Shown here in pieces: positions 17,334 through 26,275 of a stretch of DNA of 64,000 bases; positions within the stretch are counted from its first letter, which is position 1; each line of letters opens with the position of its first letter. The notes beneath the pieces are model-generated. The model did not search any database. It saw nothing but the letters and a program-made list of their open reading frames with translations, and was not told the DNA's origin. A program made the position numbers and the translations under genes. The stretch is taken from contig CAWJXB010000004.1 in assembly GCA_963846775.1 (NCBI GenBank), positions 124,001-188,000 of the forward strand. The letters run 5' to 3'. This DNA is from CAVYXA01 sp963846775. GTDB lineage: Bacteria; Verrucomicrobiota; Verrucomicrobiia; Chthoniobacterales; UBA10450.

Positions 17334-18680
17334 TTATTTGTCCGGAAAAGACTCGAGTTCTGCGGCGCTGGTTTTTGCAGCCTCGGCAGGGGGGGCTTGC
17401 TCTTGACATGCGACTGCTTCGAGAAAGACCGGATCAGATCGCACGGCGCCGTCAGGGCCGACAATCACAAGCGGTTTTTTACCAACGTCGCTGGTTACGG
17501 AAAGAGGCACTGCTGCAGTCAAGACGTTGCCTTCGAGAACAGTTTCCAGCACAACATCACCGATTCGGATTCGCAAGCCGGGTTCAGCCCAGCGCGAGCT
17601 CAGAACCCAAATAGCCGATCTTCCATCCACCTGAACATTGAAAGGCTTGCCCGCAGTGACTCGTCTTGGACCGAAGTCGGTGACCCGGAATGGCTCATTG
17701 ATAGGAAGCCAGTAGAACGCTCGCGCCCAATCATGAATATCGCCCCATTCCGCCTGGAGCAGACGGGGGAGATCCAATTGGTTGTGCTTTCGGATGCCCT
17801 CCAGAAAGGAATCGAACAGGATTTGGCGATTGCTCTTTGTAAGTTGATCGAGTCGTAGAAAGTGACTCGCGACTTGGGAAGATGTCAGGCGCTCGGTTGC
17901 ACCCAACCAGAGCATGCGCAGTTCTTGAGGGCTGCCTTTAATGCGCAGCACTTGCTCGAGCATATTGACGCAATGTCCAGCCCATGCGCGGAGACGTGTT
18001 TCCTGCGGCCACGCCCACCATTTCGATTCCGTGTTACGGGTGTGATAACGCTTGCGGTAAAGTGGTCGCGGAACATGAAGCAACTCCCCGGCCCGCGCCA
18101 CACCGGTGAGCCAGCACGTATCGACTCCGAAATTATCAACTTCGTTTGTGGGAATCGGACCGGCTTCATGTACGGCGCCAAGTCGGGTAAGGCCGCGGCA
18201 AGCGAAGGCAGGAAATTGCTCGTGCAGTGCGCTCATCATCCGAATGTAAGCGGTCGCGCCGCGAACCGAGGAGGGCTGCACGAATGATCCCTCGATTCGG
18301 CCCATCGGAAGGAGATCAGAGTAAAGAAGGGCCGCGTCCGGATTCTGGCGCGCGTGCTCGACGAGCACTTCGAGATATTCCGGCGCGGTCAGATCGTCCT
18401 GTTGATGGAAGTACCAAAATTCCGTCGCTACCTGCTCCAGCAGCCAGTTCAGGTTTCCCACCCAGCCCAGGCGCTGTGGCTGGATGACGAGTTTGAAGCG
18501 CGGATCCTTCAGGAATTGCGCACAGATCTTTTCGCAAACCGGGTCAGCACCATCCATTGACATCAGGACATCGAACTCCCGGTGCGTTTGCGCCTGGATG
18601 CATCGCAGTGTTTCCTCGAGAAACTCTTCGCCGCGATAGATCGGCACCCCAATAGTGACCCGGCCAGCCGGCGCGCTCAT
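17334..18680 (-). CDS. Family 2 glycosyltransferase with C-terminal extension
   Basis: A 448-residue GT-A fold glycosyltransferase. The N terminus RVTIGVPIYRGEEFLEETLRCI is the family 2 start, and WYFHQQDDLTAPEYLE holds the metal-binding DD. Residues ~345-430 form a separate beta-rich extension (ITVTDFGPRR-like through PLVIVGPDGAVRSDPVFLEAV). Donor and acceptor are unknown. Its start overlaps the stop of the FAD oxidoreductase by 4 bp, so the two are translationally coupled and may act on one sugar or polymer. Confidence 0.85.
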   Translation of the reverse strand: MSAPAGRVTIGVPIYRGEEFLEETLRCIQAQTHREFDVLMSMDGADPVCEKICAQFLKDPRFKLVIQPQRLGWVGNLNWLLEQVATEFWYFHQQDDLTAPEYLEVLVEHARQNPDAALLYSDLLPMGRIEGSFVQPSSVRGATAYIRMMSALHEQFPAFACRGLTRLGAVHEAGPIPTNEVDNFGVDTCWLTGVARAGELLHVPRPLYRKRYHTRNTESKWWAWPQETRLRAWAGHCVNMLEQVLRIKGSPQELRMLWLGATERLTSSQVASHFLRLDQLTKSNRQILFDSFLEGIRKHNQLDLPRLLQAEWGDIHDWARAFYWLPINEPFRVTDFGPRRVTAGKPFNVQVDGRSAIWVLSSRWAEPGLRIRIGDVVLETVLEGNVLTAAVPLSVTSDVGKKPLVIVGPDGAVRSDPVFLEAVACQEQAPPAEAAKTSAAELESFPDK

Positions 18681-19897
18681 CCGTTTTCGAGAATGTGATC
18701 GGCAAGCATCTTTGCAAAGTAAGGCGCCATCGTCAGCTTACCGGTATCAATGCTGTGATACCGACCGTATGACTGAGGACCGATCGCGTATCTTTCGTGA
18801 AGACCACTCGTGATATCGGGGATATCAGTGCTACCCCACGCAAAAATGATTCCCGCCTTTGTCTGAGAGGATTCGACGGTTTCGGCTGACAATTGTGCTA
18901 CCGCTGGAACGACCGTTGCCAGGCCTTTTAGAATTTGATCGCGAAGCCCGAGTGATGCCGCTGGCTCGAGCGTCAATGACCACGGCGGCGGGCTCAAATC
19001 GGAAGAGAGACCTTTCATTCCCGCGGGGTACCAAGAGAGAAAAGCCTCGCCGTTATCGTAGGTGACAATGTCCCCAAATGGTCCAATCACGATGGTCGTG
19101 GTTGGGAGCAAGCATGGATCATTCAGGCAGCGCAGCCGCAGATAATGCCTTATGCGATAGAGCCACGGCCGCGGCGGCTTAATGCCGACGCTCTCATCAA
19201 TAGCGAGTCGCCCTTCCCAAAGCGTATTTACAACGTGATCGTAGCCGGCGCGCCTTTTCTCTCCCTCTGCTTCAAACTCGACCGTCGCCTGGCCATTTAC
19301 CAGGTTCACGGCCGACACGCTGGTTCCAAAGTGGCAGCAAATCCTGGATTCCTGGGCCAGCCTCGCACGGATAAGCGCTGCGAGCGCCTCCGAATCGATT
19401 CCAATCTCGGCTGTGCGATAAGCTGCTGTCACCCAATGCTGGCTAAATGCAGCCCGGCATTCTGCTCCGGAGAGACGCGCTGGCATCTCTTGATAATCGC
19501 TTCCAAAATAATCTACCGGACCATCGCCACTTTCTTCAATCACGATCGCCTGAGCCGCGCGCAGATGCGCGTCGATTTCTGCACCGCTGAGCAGGCTGTC
19601 CCGATGCACGACGTAGTAGAACGGCGCTGAAACTGGGATGGCGTCTATTGCATGGCCCAGCCAGCGCCGCATAAGGCGTTGGAAAACCACGGCGCCTCGG
19701 GCCATCGTCCGTGCCGTGCGCAAACTGCGATCGTTGGCGTAGACATAGCCGAGATGAATTTTGCCTTCGTTATGAGATGAAGTCCGGGCGAGGGAGCAAT
19801 CGCTTTTCTCGTACAGATCCACTTCTACGCTGTTCAGGGCCAGCTCCAGTGCGGTGCAGGCCCCCTGAATTCCCGCACCCAGGACGGCAACGCGCAT
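18677..19897 (-). CDS. FAD-dependent oxidoreductase (DAO family)
   Basis: A 406-residue flavoprotein. The dinucleotide-binding start MRVAVLGAGIQGACTALELA and EVDLYEKSDCSLARTSSHNEGKIHLGYVY match DAO-type amine or hydroxy-acid oxidases. The C terminus holds AGIIFAWGSTDIPDITSGLHER. ATG 19897 is used because the open frame before it overlaps the clpC 3' end without a recognisable start. The substrate is unknown; the coupled glycosyltransferase suggests a role in cell-surface sugar chemistry. Confidence 0.82.
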   Translation of the reverse strand: MRVAVLGAGIQGACTALELALNSVEVDLYEKSDCSLARTSSHNEGKIHLGYVYANDRSLRTARTMARGAVVFQRLMRRWLGHAIDAIPVSAPFYYVVHRDSLLSGAEIDAHLRAAQAIVIEESGDGPVDYFGSDYQEMPARLSGAECRAAFSQHWVTAAYRTAEIGIDSEALAALIRARLAQESRICCHFGTSVSAVNLVNGQATVEFEAEGEKRRAGYDHVVNTLWEGRLAIDESVGIKPPRPWLYRIRHYLRLRCLNDPCLLPTTTIVIGPFGDIVTYDNGEAFLSWYPAGMKGLSSDLSPPPWSLTLEPAASLGLRDQILKGLATVVPAVAQLSAETVESSQTKAGIIFAWGSTDIPDITSGLHERYAIGPQSYGRYHSIDTGKLTMAPYFAKMLADHILENG

Positions 19898-19922
19898 CGC
19901 TCTAAATTCGCAAGCCGAGAGA

Positions 19923-22400
19923 TTAGCTTGCGCTCGCTGCCTCGGTAGCGCTGCTTTGTGCCTTAGAGTCGGCGACGTGGAATACCAGTTTCCCGCCAGC
20001 GGCTGTAACTTCGACTGTGTCGCCGGCTTTGACGTTCCCGCGGAGAAGTTCTTCCGCGAGTGGGTCTTCGAGATAGCGCTCGACCGCGCGGCGCATCGGT
20101 CGTGCGCCGTACTGTGGATCGTAACCCTTTTCAATGAGGAATTCTTTCGCGCTTTCCTTCAGATCGATGTGGACTTCCTTGGCTTTGATTCGAGCCAGCA
20201 CTTTCTCCGTCTCAAGATCGACAATCTGGAGCAGCTCCGGTTTCCCGAGCGAGTGGAACACGATGATCTCGTCGAGCCGATTCAGGAACTCCGGCTTAAA
20301 CACGCGCTTGGTTTCTTCGAGAATTTTCTCTCGCATCGAATCGTAATCGTGCGTGTCCCGGGGTGCACCGAAGCCCATGATGTTTTGTTTCTTGAGCAGC
20401 TCGGCCCCGACATTCGAGGTCATGATGATGATTGTGTTCCGGAAATCGATCTTTCGGCCTAGCGAGTCGGTGATCTTGCCTTCCTCCAAAATCTGCAAAA
20501 GCAGATGCATCACGTCGGGATGCGCTTTTTCGATCTCGTCGAACAACACCACCGAATACGGCCGGCGCCGCACCGCTTCGGAAAGCTGGCCGCCTTCCTC
20601 GTATCCGACGTATCCTGGCGGGGAGCCAATCAATCGCGAGGCGGTAAATTTTTCCATGTACTCCGACATGTCGATCTGGATCAACGCGTCGCCGTCGCCG
20701 AACATGAATTCGGCCAGCGTGCGGGCCAGGAAAGTTTTGCCCACACCAGTCGGGCCGAGGAAAACGAACGAACCAATCGGACGGCGCGGATCTTTCAAGT
20801 CTGCGCGGGACCGGCGCAATGCCTTGCTGATCGCGGTGACGGCTTCGTCCTGGCCGATGACGCGCTGTTTCATATCCGATTCCATTCGCAAAAGTTTTTG
20901 CGTTTCTTCCTGCTCCATTCGTTGGAGCGGCACACCGGTCACCTTGGAAATGATGTGCATCATGTCGTCGGCCGTGACGATGACTTCTTTTTCTTCGCGC
21001 TCCTCGCGCCACCTGGCCAAAATCGCGTCGAGCCGTTCCTTGGCTTGTTTCTCGTTGTCGCGGAGCGAGGCGGCTTTCTCGAAATCCTGTGCCTTGATTG
21101 CGCCTTCTTTCTCAACTCGAATCGCTTCGATTTCTTTCTCAATGTCTTTTACATCGGGCGGGCGCGTCATGGCATTAATACGCGCGCGCGCGCCGGCTTC
21201 ATCCATAACGTCGATCGCCTTATCGGGCAGAAAACGCCCGGTAATATAGCGATCGGAAAATCTGACCGCAGTCTCGAGGGCTTCGTCTGTGAGCTTGGCT
21301 TTGTGGTGGGCTTCGTACTTCGGACGCAAGCCTTTCAAAATCTGGATCGCTTCATCCACGGTCGGAGCATCGACCTTCACTGTCTGGAAACGGCGCTCCA
21401 GCGCGGCGTCTTTCTCGATGTATTTGCGATACTCGTTCATCGTGGTCGCGCCCACGCATTGCAGTTCGCCGCGGCTGAGCGCAGGCTTGATGATGTTCGA
21501 CGCGTCCATCGCGCCCTCGGCCGATCCGGCGCCGACGATGGTATGCAGCTCGTCGATGAAAAGGATGACGTTCTTGGAGCGGCGAATCTCATCCATCACG
21601 GCCTTGATTCGTTCCTCGAATTGGCCGCGGTATTTGGTGCCGGCGACCATCAACGCCAGATCGAGCGTGATGACGCGCTTGTCGCGCAACAGCTCGGGCA
21701 CGTTGCCGGTCGCGATTTCCTGCGCCAGCCCTTCCGCGATCGCGGTTTTACCCACGCCAGCTTCACCGATCAACACCGGATTGTTCTTTGTCCGGCGGCA
21801 AAGCACCTGGATCACGCGCTCGATTTCGTTGCGCCGGCCAATCACTGGGTCGAGCTCGCCTTTCTTGGCCAGCTCGGTCAAATCGCGCCCAAACGCGCGC
21901 AGCGCCGGAGTCTTGACATCCTTCCGCGTCGGCGCCTCGCCTTCTTCTGCATCTGCGGGCATAAAATTCGGATCGAGTTCTTTTTGAATTTCTTCGCGGG
22001 TACGATTGATATCCACTTCGAGGCTTTTGAGCACTCGTGCGGCTACGCCTTCGCCTTCGCGCAACAAACCAAGCAAAATATGTTCCGTGCCGACGTAGGA
22101 ATGGTTGAGTGCCTTGGCCTCCTTGCCGGCCAGGGCGAGGACTTTTTTCACCCGCGGGGTATAGGGAATGTTGCCGACCATCTTCGTTTCCGGGCCGGAA
22201 CCGACCTGTTTCTCGACTTCCATCCGGACGGTCTCGAGATCGAGCCCGACCTTTTGCAAGACATTCACGGCCACGCCCTGTCCTAGCTTGATCAGGCCGA
22301 GCAGAAGGTGCTCCGTCCCGACGTAATTGTGATTGAACCGGTCGGCTTCCTTCCGAGCAAGAGCCAGGACCTGTTGTGCGCGCGGTGTGAAATTGTTCAT
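19923..22400 (-). CDS. clpC: ClpC-type AAA+ protease ATPase subunit
   Basis: ClpC unfolds proteins for the ClpP protease. The 825-residue protein has two N-terminal repeats (MNNFTPRAQQVLALARKEA and VKKVLALAGKEAKALNHSYVG), nucleotide-binding domain 1 with GEAGVGKTAIAEGLA, the UVR/coiled-coil middle domain, and domain 2 with LGPTGVGKTFLA and FDEIEKAHPDV. It ends a mcsA-mcsB-clpC operon in which McsB probably marks substrates by arginine phosphorylation. No ctsR gene is seen. A ClpP is not in the window. Confidence 0.97.
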   Translation of the reverse strand: MNNFTPRAQQVLALARKEADRFNHNYVGTEHLLLGLIKLGQGVAVNVLQKVGLDLETVRMEVEKQVGSGPETKMVGNIPYTPRVKKVLALAGKEAKALNHSYVGTEHILLGLLREGEGVAARVLKSLEVDINRTREEIQKELDPNFMPADAEEGEAPTRKDVKTPALRAFGRDLTELAKKGELDPVIGRRNEIERVIQVLCRRTKNNPVLIGEAGVGKTAIAEGLAQEIATGNVPELLRDKRVITLDLALMVAGTKYRGQFEERIKAVMDEIRRSKNVILFIDELHTIVGAGSAEGAMDASNIIKPALSRGELQCVGATTMNEYRKYIEKDAALERRFQTVKVDAPTVDEAIQILKGLRPKYEAHHKAKLTDEALETAVRFSDRYITGRFLPDKAIDVMDEAGARARINAMTRPPDVKDIEKEIEAIRVEKEGAIKAQDFEKAASLRDNEKQAKERLDAILARWREEREEKEVIVTADDMMHIISKVTGVPLQRMEQEETQKLLRMESDMKQRVIGQDEAVTAISKALRRSRADLKDPRRPIGSFVFLGPTGVGKTFLARTLAEFMFGDGDALIQIDMSEYMEKFTASRLIGSPPGYVGYEEGGQLSEAVRRRPYSVVLFDEIEKAHPDVMHLLLQILEEGKITDSLGRKIDFRNTIIIMTSNVGAELLKKQNIMGFGAPRDTHDYDSMREKILEETKRVFKPEFLNRLDEIIVFHSLGKPELLQIVDLETEKVLARIKAKEVHIDLKESAKEFLIEKGYDPQYGARPMRRAVERYLEDPLAEELLRGNVKAGDTVEVTAAGGKLVFHVADSKAQSSATEAASAS

Positions 22401-22403
22401 GTT

Positions 22404-23516
22404 TTACGGCCCGGCCGTCGAGCCATTCCCCGACTCCCGCGCCATTTTACTAATATCAGGTTTGGGGAACACTTTCAAACGCTCACGAATAATTTGCGCC
22501 CGCAAGTGATCGCGTTCTTCCGCGCTGAGCTTCTGTTGCGAGCTCTTTTGCAGGTGCGCCGGCTGCGTGTCAATGAAGAGTTGATCGATCGGCATACGTC
22601 GATCCTCCGGAAAAGCGCCAAGATCGACGCCGAGTTTGATGATCGATAGCAGGTTGAGCGCTTCCTTCGAGCTCATGGCATGAGCATAGGTAAGCACACC
22701 GTAGGCCCGGCCGATCTGGTCCCAGAGGGTATTCGATCTTTTCTGGATCAACACCTGGCGGGCGTCGTGCTCCTTGGAAATGATGGTCTCGATCACTTTG
22801 GTCAGGCGCGCGACGATTTCTTCCTCCTTTTCGCCTAACGTCGTCTGGTTGGAGATCTGGAAGAGGTTGCCCATCGCTTCCGTGCCTTCGCCGTAAAGGC
22901 CGCGCACAGCCAGGCCGATCTTGCTCACGGCTTGCACGACTTGATTGATCAACTCGCTCAGGACCAGTCCGGGCAGATGTAACATGGCCGAGGCCCGCAT
23001 CCCTGTGCCGACGTTCGTTGGGCAGGCGGTGAGATAGCCGAGCCGCTGATCGTATGCGAACTCCAGTTTGTTTTCGAGCGCGCTGTCGATCTTGTCCACG
23101 AGCTTGAACGCCTGCTTCAATTGCAAACCGGACCGGATCGATTGCATCCTGAAATGGTCTTCCTCATTCAGCATGATGCTGAGCGTTTGGCGTTTGTTAA
23201 TCACGACCGCGCTGCCCGAACTCTTGGCGGCTTGTTCGCGGCTGATGAGATGGCGTTCCACTAACACACGCTTATCCAGCTCGGACAAATCCTGGAGCGA
23301 TTCGGAGAACGCGTCCTGCATCTCCGGCAACTCTTCCACCGCCGGTTTGATCTGTTCCAGGATCGACAATCGCTCGGCTTTCTTGGCCCAGCCGGGGAAC
23401 GCGCGGTTCCGCAAATTGCGGGCCAGCCGGACCCGGCTGCTGATCACGATCTGATGATGCGGACCATCACCGCGGAGCCATTCGCCCGGCGTGGAGAGAA
23501 CAGTGGAAAGTTTCAT
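22404..23516 (-). CDS. mcsB: Protein arginine kinase McsB
   Basis: McsB phosphorylates arginine residues of proteins and delivers them to ClpCP. The 370-residue protein matches the phosphagen-kinase-like family: VISSRVRLARNLRN, the NEEDHFRMQ loop, and the catalytic CPTNVGTGMRAS. It follows mcsA by 3 bp and precedes clpC by 3 bp, so the three are tightly coupled. It is intact and of normal length. Confidence 0.96.
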   Translation of the reverse strand: MKLSTVLSTPGEWLRGDGPHHQIVISSRVRLARNLRNRAFPGWAKKAERLSILEQIKPAVEELPEMQDAFSESLQDLSELDKRVLVERHLISREQAAKSSGSAVVINKRQTLSIMLNEEDHFRMQSIRSGLQLKQAFKLVDKIDSALENKLEFAYDQRLGYLTACPTNVGTGMRASAMLHLPGLVLSELINQVVQAVSKIGLAVRGLYGEGTEAMGNLFQISNQTTLGEKEEEIVARLTKVIETIISKEHDARQVLIQKRSNTLWDQIGRAYGVLTYAHAMSSKEALNLLSIIKLGVDLGAFPEDRRMPIDQLFIDTQPAHLQKSSQQKLSAEERDHLRAQIIRERLKVFPKPDISKMARESGNGSTAGP

Positions 23517-23519
23517 GGC

Positions 23520-24020
23520 TTAACTGGTCAACTCGCTCTCGAGCTGCTTGATCTGGTCCCGTAATGTGGCCGCCGTCTCGTAATTCTCTTCCGCGACCGC
23601 TTTTTCCAAACCTTCCGTCAGCGTCCGCATCCGATCGGTGATTTCTATTTCCCGATGCAATCGAGGCGGCACTTTTCCGATGTGTTTCGTCCCTTTATGC
23701 ATTGCCTTGAGCAACGAGCTCAAGCCCTCGCTGAACGTGATGTAGCATGCGCTGCAACCGAGTCGCCCGGTCTTCTTGAAGTCTGCCTGCGTGTAACCGC
23801 ACACCGGGCATTTTTGCGACGGCGCGCCCTTCTCGATTTCTTCGGCCGCCCCGATGCCGAGGAGCAAATCGGCCAGCGCAAAACCGGTCGGGTCCTCAAC
23901 CCCTTTCGCCTTCGAGCAGGCATCGCAAAGATTCACCTTCTGCATTTTACCGTCCTGAATTTGGGTCAGGAACACGGTCGCATCATTGGTTTTGCAAACG
24001 TCGCACAACATTTTCGTCAT
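23520..24020 (-). CDS. mcsA: McsA, zinc-binding activator of McsB
   Basis: A 166-residue protein with two CxxC zinc-binding pairs at the N terminus (MLCDVCKTNDA and LCDACSKAKG) and two more (CPVCGYTQ and GCSACY), then a C-terminal UVR motif (NYETAATLRDQIKQLESE). In Firmicutes McsA activates McsB and helps the CtsR/ClpC system. It starts the operon. There is no ctsR upstream, so control of this operon is not by the usual adjacent repressor. Confidence 0.93.
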   Translation of the reverse strand: MTKMLCDVCKTNDATVFLTQIQDGKMQKVNLCDACSKAKGVEDPTGFALADLLLGIGAAEEIEKGAPSQKCPVCGYTQADFKKTGRLGCSACYITFSEGLSSLLKAMHKGTKHIGKVPPRLHREIEITDRMRTLTEGLEKAVAEENYETAATLRDQIKQLESELTS

Positions 24021-24106
24021 TAATTAGACCACTGTTTGCACCGGAAATTCAACTCTGCTTCACAAGCACCTTCCACGCCCATGTCTGTTTTTCCGATCGC
24101 TTGTCA

Positions 24107-24129
24107 CGCCGTAGACTTGCCGAAGGCGG
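24107..24129. repeat. CGCCGTAG...GAAGGCGG hairpin remnant
   Basis: A short palindrome of the kind CCGCC-GTAG...CGAAGGCGG lies just downstream of ilvE. The same family is inside lolD at 25562-25592 and partly at 26207-26227. Confidence 0.5.
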
Positions 24130-24140
24130 ATTGATCTCGT

Positions 24141-25124
24141 TCAGGAGTAGATCGGCGTCCCGGTCTCGCGCGTGAGCTTGTGGTACCGCTCCATCATGCG
24201 TTGCGTCATTGCGCCGGGCTTGCCGCTGCCGATCTTGCGCGCGTCCGCTTTCACCACCGGCACGATTTCCGCCGCCGTGCCCGTGAGGAAACATTCGTCC
24301 GCCGTGAAAACATCGTGCCGCGTGATGTTTTTCTCGGTGCACTTGATCCCGAGTTCCGCTGCGATCTCGAACACGACCGAGCGCGTAATCCCCCCGAGCG
24401 CGCCGGCGCTGATCGGCGGTGTTGCGATCTGACCATGCTTGATCACGAAAAGATTATCGGCCGTGCATTCCGCGATGTAACCGGCGTCGTTCAACATCAA
24501 CGCTTCATCCGCGTCTGCCAGGTTCGCCTCAATTCGTGCCATGATGTTGTTCAGGTAATTCAACGATTTGATCGCGGGACTGAGCGCTCCCGGACTGATC
24601 CGCCGCGTCGCCACCGTGGCGATCGTTAGTCCTTTTTGATAAAACTCCGCCGGATAAAGAGTGATCGTCGCCGCAATGATGATCACAGTCGGTCGCTCAC
24701 ACTGCACCGGATTCAAACCAAGGTTGCCGACGCCGCGCGTCACGATCAATCGGATGTAACCTTCGCGCAGATCGTTTTGGCGAATCGTTTCCAGCAGCGC
24801 CTCTGTCATCTGCCGGATCGACAACGGGATTTCCAGCGTGATCGACCGCGCCGAATCCCACAGCCGCTCCAGATGTTCCTCCAGTCGAAACACGCGCCCA
24901 TTGTAAAAGCGAATGCCCTCGAAAACTCCGTCGCCATAGAGCAACCCATGATCGAAGACCGAGACTTTCGCGTTCGATTCCGAACAAAATTTTCCGTTGA
25001 TAAAGATTTTTAGCTCTTTCGGAGCCGTCGTCTTGCGGGCGCGAGTTTCCCGCGCGCGTTTCACTGTTGATTCGGTTTCGATCGGTTCGTCCAGCACCAT
25101 CACATCAGCATCAGTGGTTTTCAT
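24141..25124 (-). CDS. ilvE: Branched-chain amino acid aminotransferase
   Basis: A class IV PLP aminotransferase of 327 residues: VFDHGLLYGDGVFEGIRFYNG, IKSLNYLNNIMARIEA with the PLP lysine in IKSLNYLN, and AECTADNLFVIKHG. It catalyses the last transamination of leucine, isoleucine and valine biosynthesis. The first ~35 residues are a charged extension (PIETESTVKRARETRARK) absent from typical IlvE, so a start nearer LKIFINGKF is possible. No other branched-chain genes are adjacent. Confidence 0.88.
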   Translation of the reverse strand: MKTTDADVMVLDEPIETESTVKRARETRARKTTAPKELKIFINGKFCSESNAKVSVFDHGLLYGDGVFEGIRFYNGRVFRLEEHLERLWDSARSITLEIPLSIRQMTEALLETIRQNDLREGYIRLIVTRGVGNLGLNPVQCERPTVIIIAATITLYPAEFYQKGLTIATVATRRISPGALSPAIKSLNYLNNIMARIEANLADADEALMLNDAGYIAECTADNLFVIKHGQIATPPISAGALGGITRSVVFEIAAELGIKCTEKNITRHDVFTADECFLTGTAAEIVPVVKADARKIGSGKPGAMTQRMMERYHKLTRETGTPIYS

Positions 25125-25230
25125 AGGCGTGCGAAAACTTCCGGCGGTTTTCGCGGCAATTCAAGGGGAACGTTGCAGCGTTCAAGCGTTGAACCGTTAA
25201 GCGGAATATCGAAGAAAACGCTTTAACGTT

Positions 25231-25950
25231 TCAACCCTTTCGGCCGCCCACGTCAATCATGCCATCGACCATCTGCAATGTCCGCTCGCCGCGCTTCGCC
25301 AGATTGAGATCGTGCGTGACAACCAACAGCGTTTTGTTTCGTTCCCGCGCCAGGGTTAACAAAAGATCGACAATGGCATCACCCGTCTTGGAATCGAGAT
25401 TGCCAGTTGGTTCATCGGCAAAAATGATGTCAGGGTCGTTTACCAGCGCGCGTGCAATGGCCACGCGCTGTTGTTCGCCGCCGGAGAGTTCCGCCGGCAA
25501 ATGATGGAGCCGGTCGCCCAAACCTACTGCGCGCAGATTCTCTTCCGCTTTCGCGGTCGCCTGCCCGCCGTAGCCGTGGCGAAGGCGGGTCGATCTTCGT
25601 CCGATCAAGCCTGGCAAGGTCACGTTCTCGAGCGCAGTTAATTCCGGTAGTAGAAAATAGCCTTGAAACACGAACCCCATTTTCTCGTTGCGCAGTTTTG
25701 CCTGCGAGGCCGAGCTGCCGTTGTAAAGTTTCCGTCCTTCAAACTGGACGGTGCCCGATTCCGGCCGTTCCAATCCTGCTAACGTATAGAGCAATGTCGT
25801 CTTTCCCGCGCCCGACGCTCCACAAATGAAAACGACTTCGCCGTGCGCGATGGCAAGAGAAATGCCGCGCAAAACTTCGATCCGACGCGACCCCATTCGG
25901 AAGGATTGATGGAGATCGCTCGCGATGAGTTGCGGTTGGCCTGACGGCAT
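25231..25950 (-). CDS. lolD: LolD-type ABC transporter ATPase with a repeat insertion
   Basis: A 239-residue ATPase resembling LolD/MacB ATPases: Walker A GASGAGKTT, Q-loop FQGYFLLPELTALENV, signature ELSGGEQQRVAIARAL, Walker B IIFADEPTGNLDS, and VTHDLNLAKRG. After LPGLIG there is a 12-14-residue insertion RRSTRLRHGYGGQA encoded by a CCCGCC-GTAG...GGCGGG palindrome and absent from the normal family layout; the frame is kept. A permease partner is not adjacent, so LolCE-type assignment rests on sequence alone. Confidence 0.85.
   Translation of the reverse strand: MPSGQPQLIASDLHQSFRMGSRRIEVLRGISLAIAHGEVVFICGASGAGKTTLLYTLAGLERPESGTVQFEGRKLYNGSSASQAKLRNEKMGFVFQGYFLLPELTALENVTLPGLIGRRSTRLRHGYGGQATAKAEENLRAVGLGDRLHHLPAELSGGEQQRVAIARALVNDPDIIFADEPTGNLDSKTGDAIVDLLLTLARERNKTLLVVTHDLNLAKRGERTLQMVDGMIDVGGRKG
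25562..25592. repeat. GGCGGG palindrome inside lolD
   Basis: The arms CCCGCC (25564-25569) and GGCGGG (25584-25589) form a hairpin. On the coding strand it reads in frame and adds the peptide STRLRHGYGGQA to the ATPase. See the related copies at 24107 and 26207. Confidence 0.7.
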
Positions 25951-26082
25951 CGCGTCTATCTGCGGCCAACACCGACGTTGCGCAACTCGGCGACTTCACA
26001 TCTTCTTACGAACACTTTTCTGCCCGCGAATCACCCGCTTTTCGCGCTGCCCGGCGGGCTTTTGGATTCACCTTCGTAAGAA

Positions 26083-26164
26083 ACATCCAACGCCCAACGT
26101 CCAACGCCGAACGCTCAATTATCTGAATCGGACGTTGAGCGTTGGACGTTGAACGCTTGGCGTT
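26083..26164. repeat. CCAACGCC/GGCGTTGG inverted repeat
   Basis: A tract of CCAACG/CGAACG units (26083-26123) is followed after a ~12-base loop by the complementary ACGTTGAGCGTTGGACG tract (26132-26164). It lies upstream of the DUF72 gene. Confidence 0.75.
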
Positions 26165-26275
26165 TAAAAATCTGGCTGTATTCGCGTGGATTCGTGTCTG
26201 CCGCGCCATTCCAACGAAGGCGGGTCAAGAACTTCGATTGCGGCCAAGCCGCCCGCGGTGAAACGTGCTCTGGCG

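Noticed and set aside
20505..22286. A 593-codon open frame on the plus strand opposite clpC
   Set aside because: It is the antisense shadow of a high-GC gene; its translation is low in variety and matches nothing, while clpC on the other strand is unmistakable.
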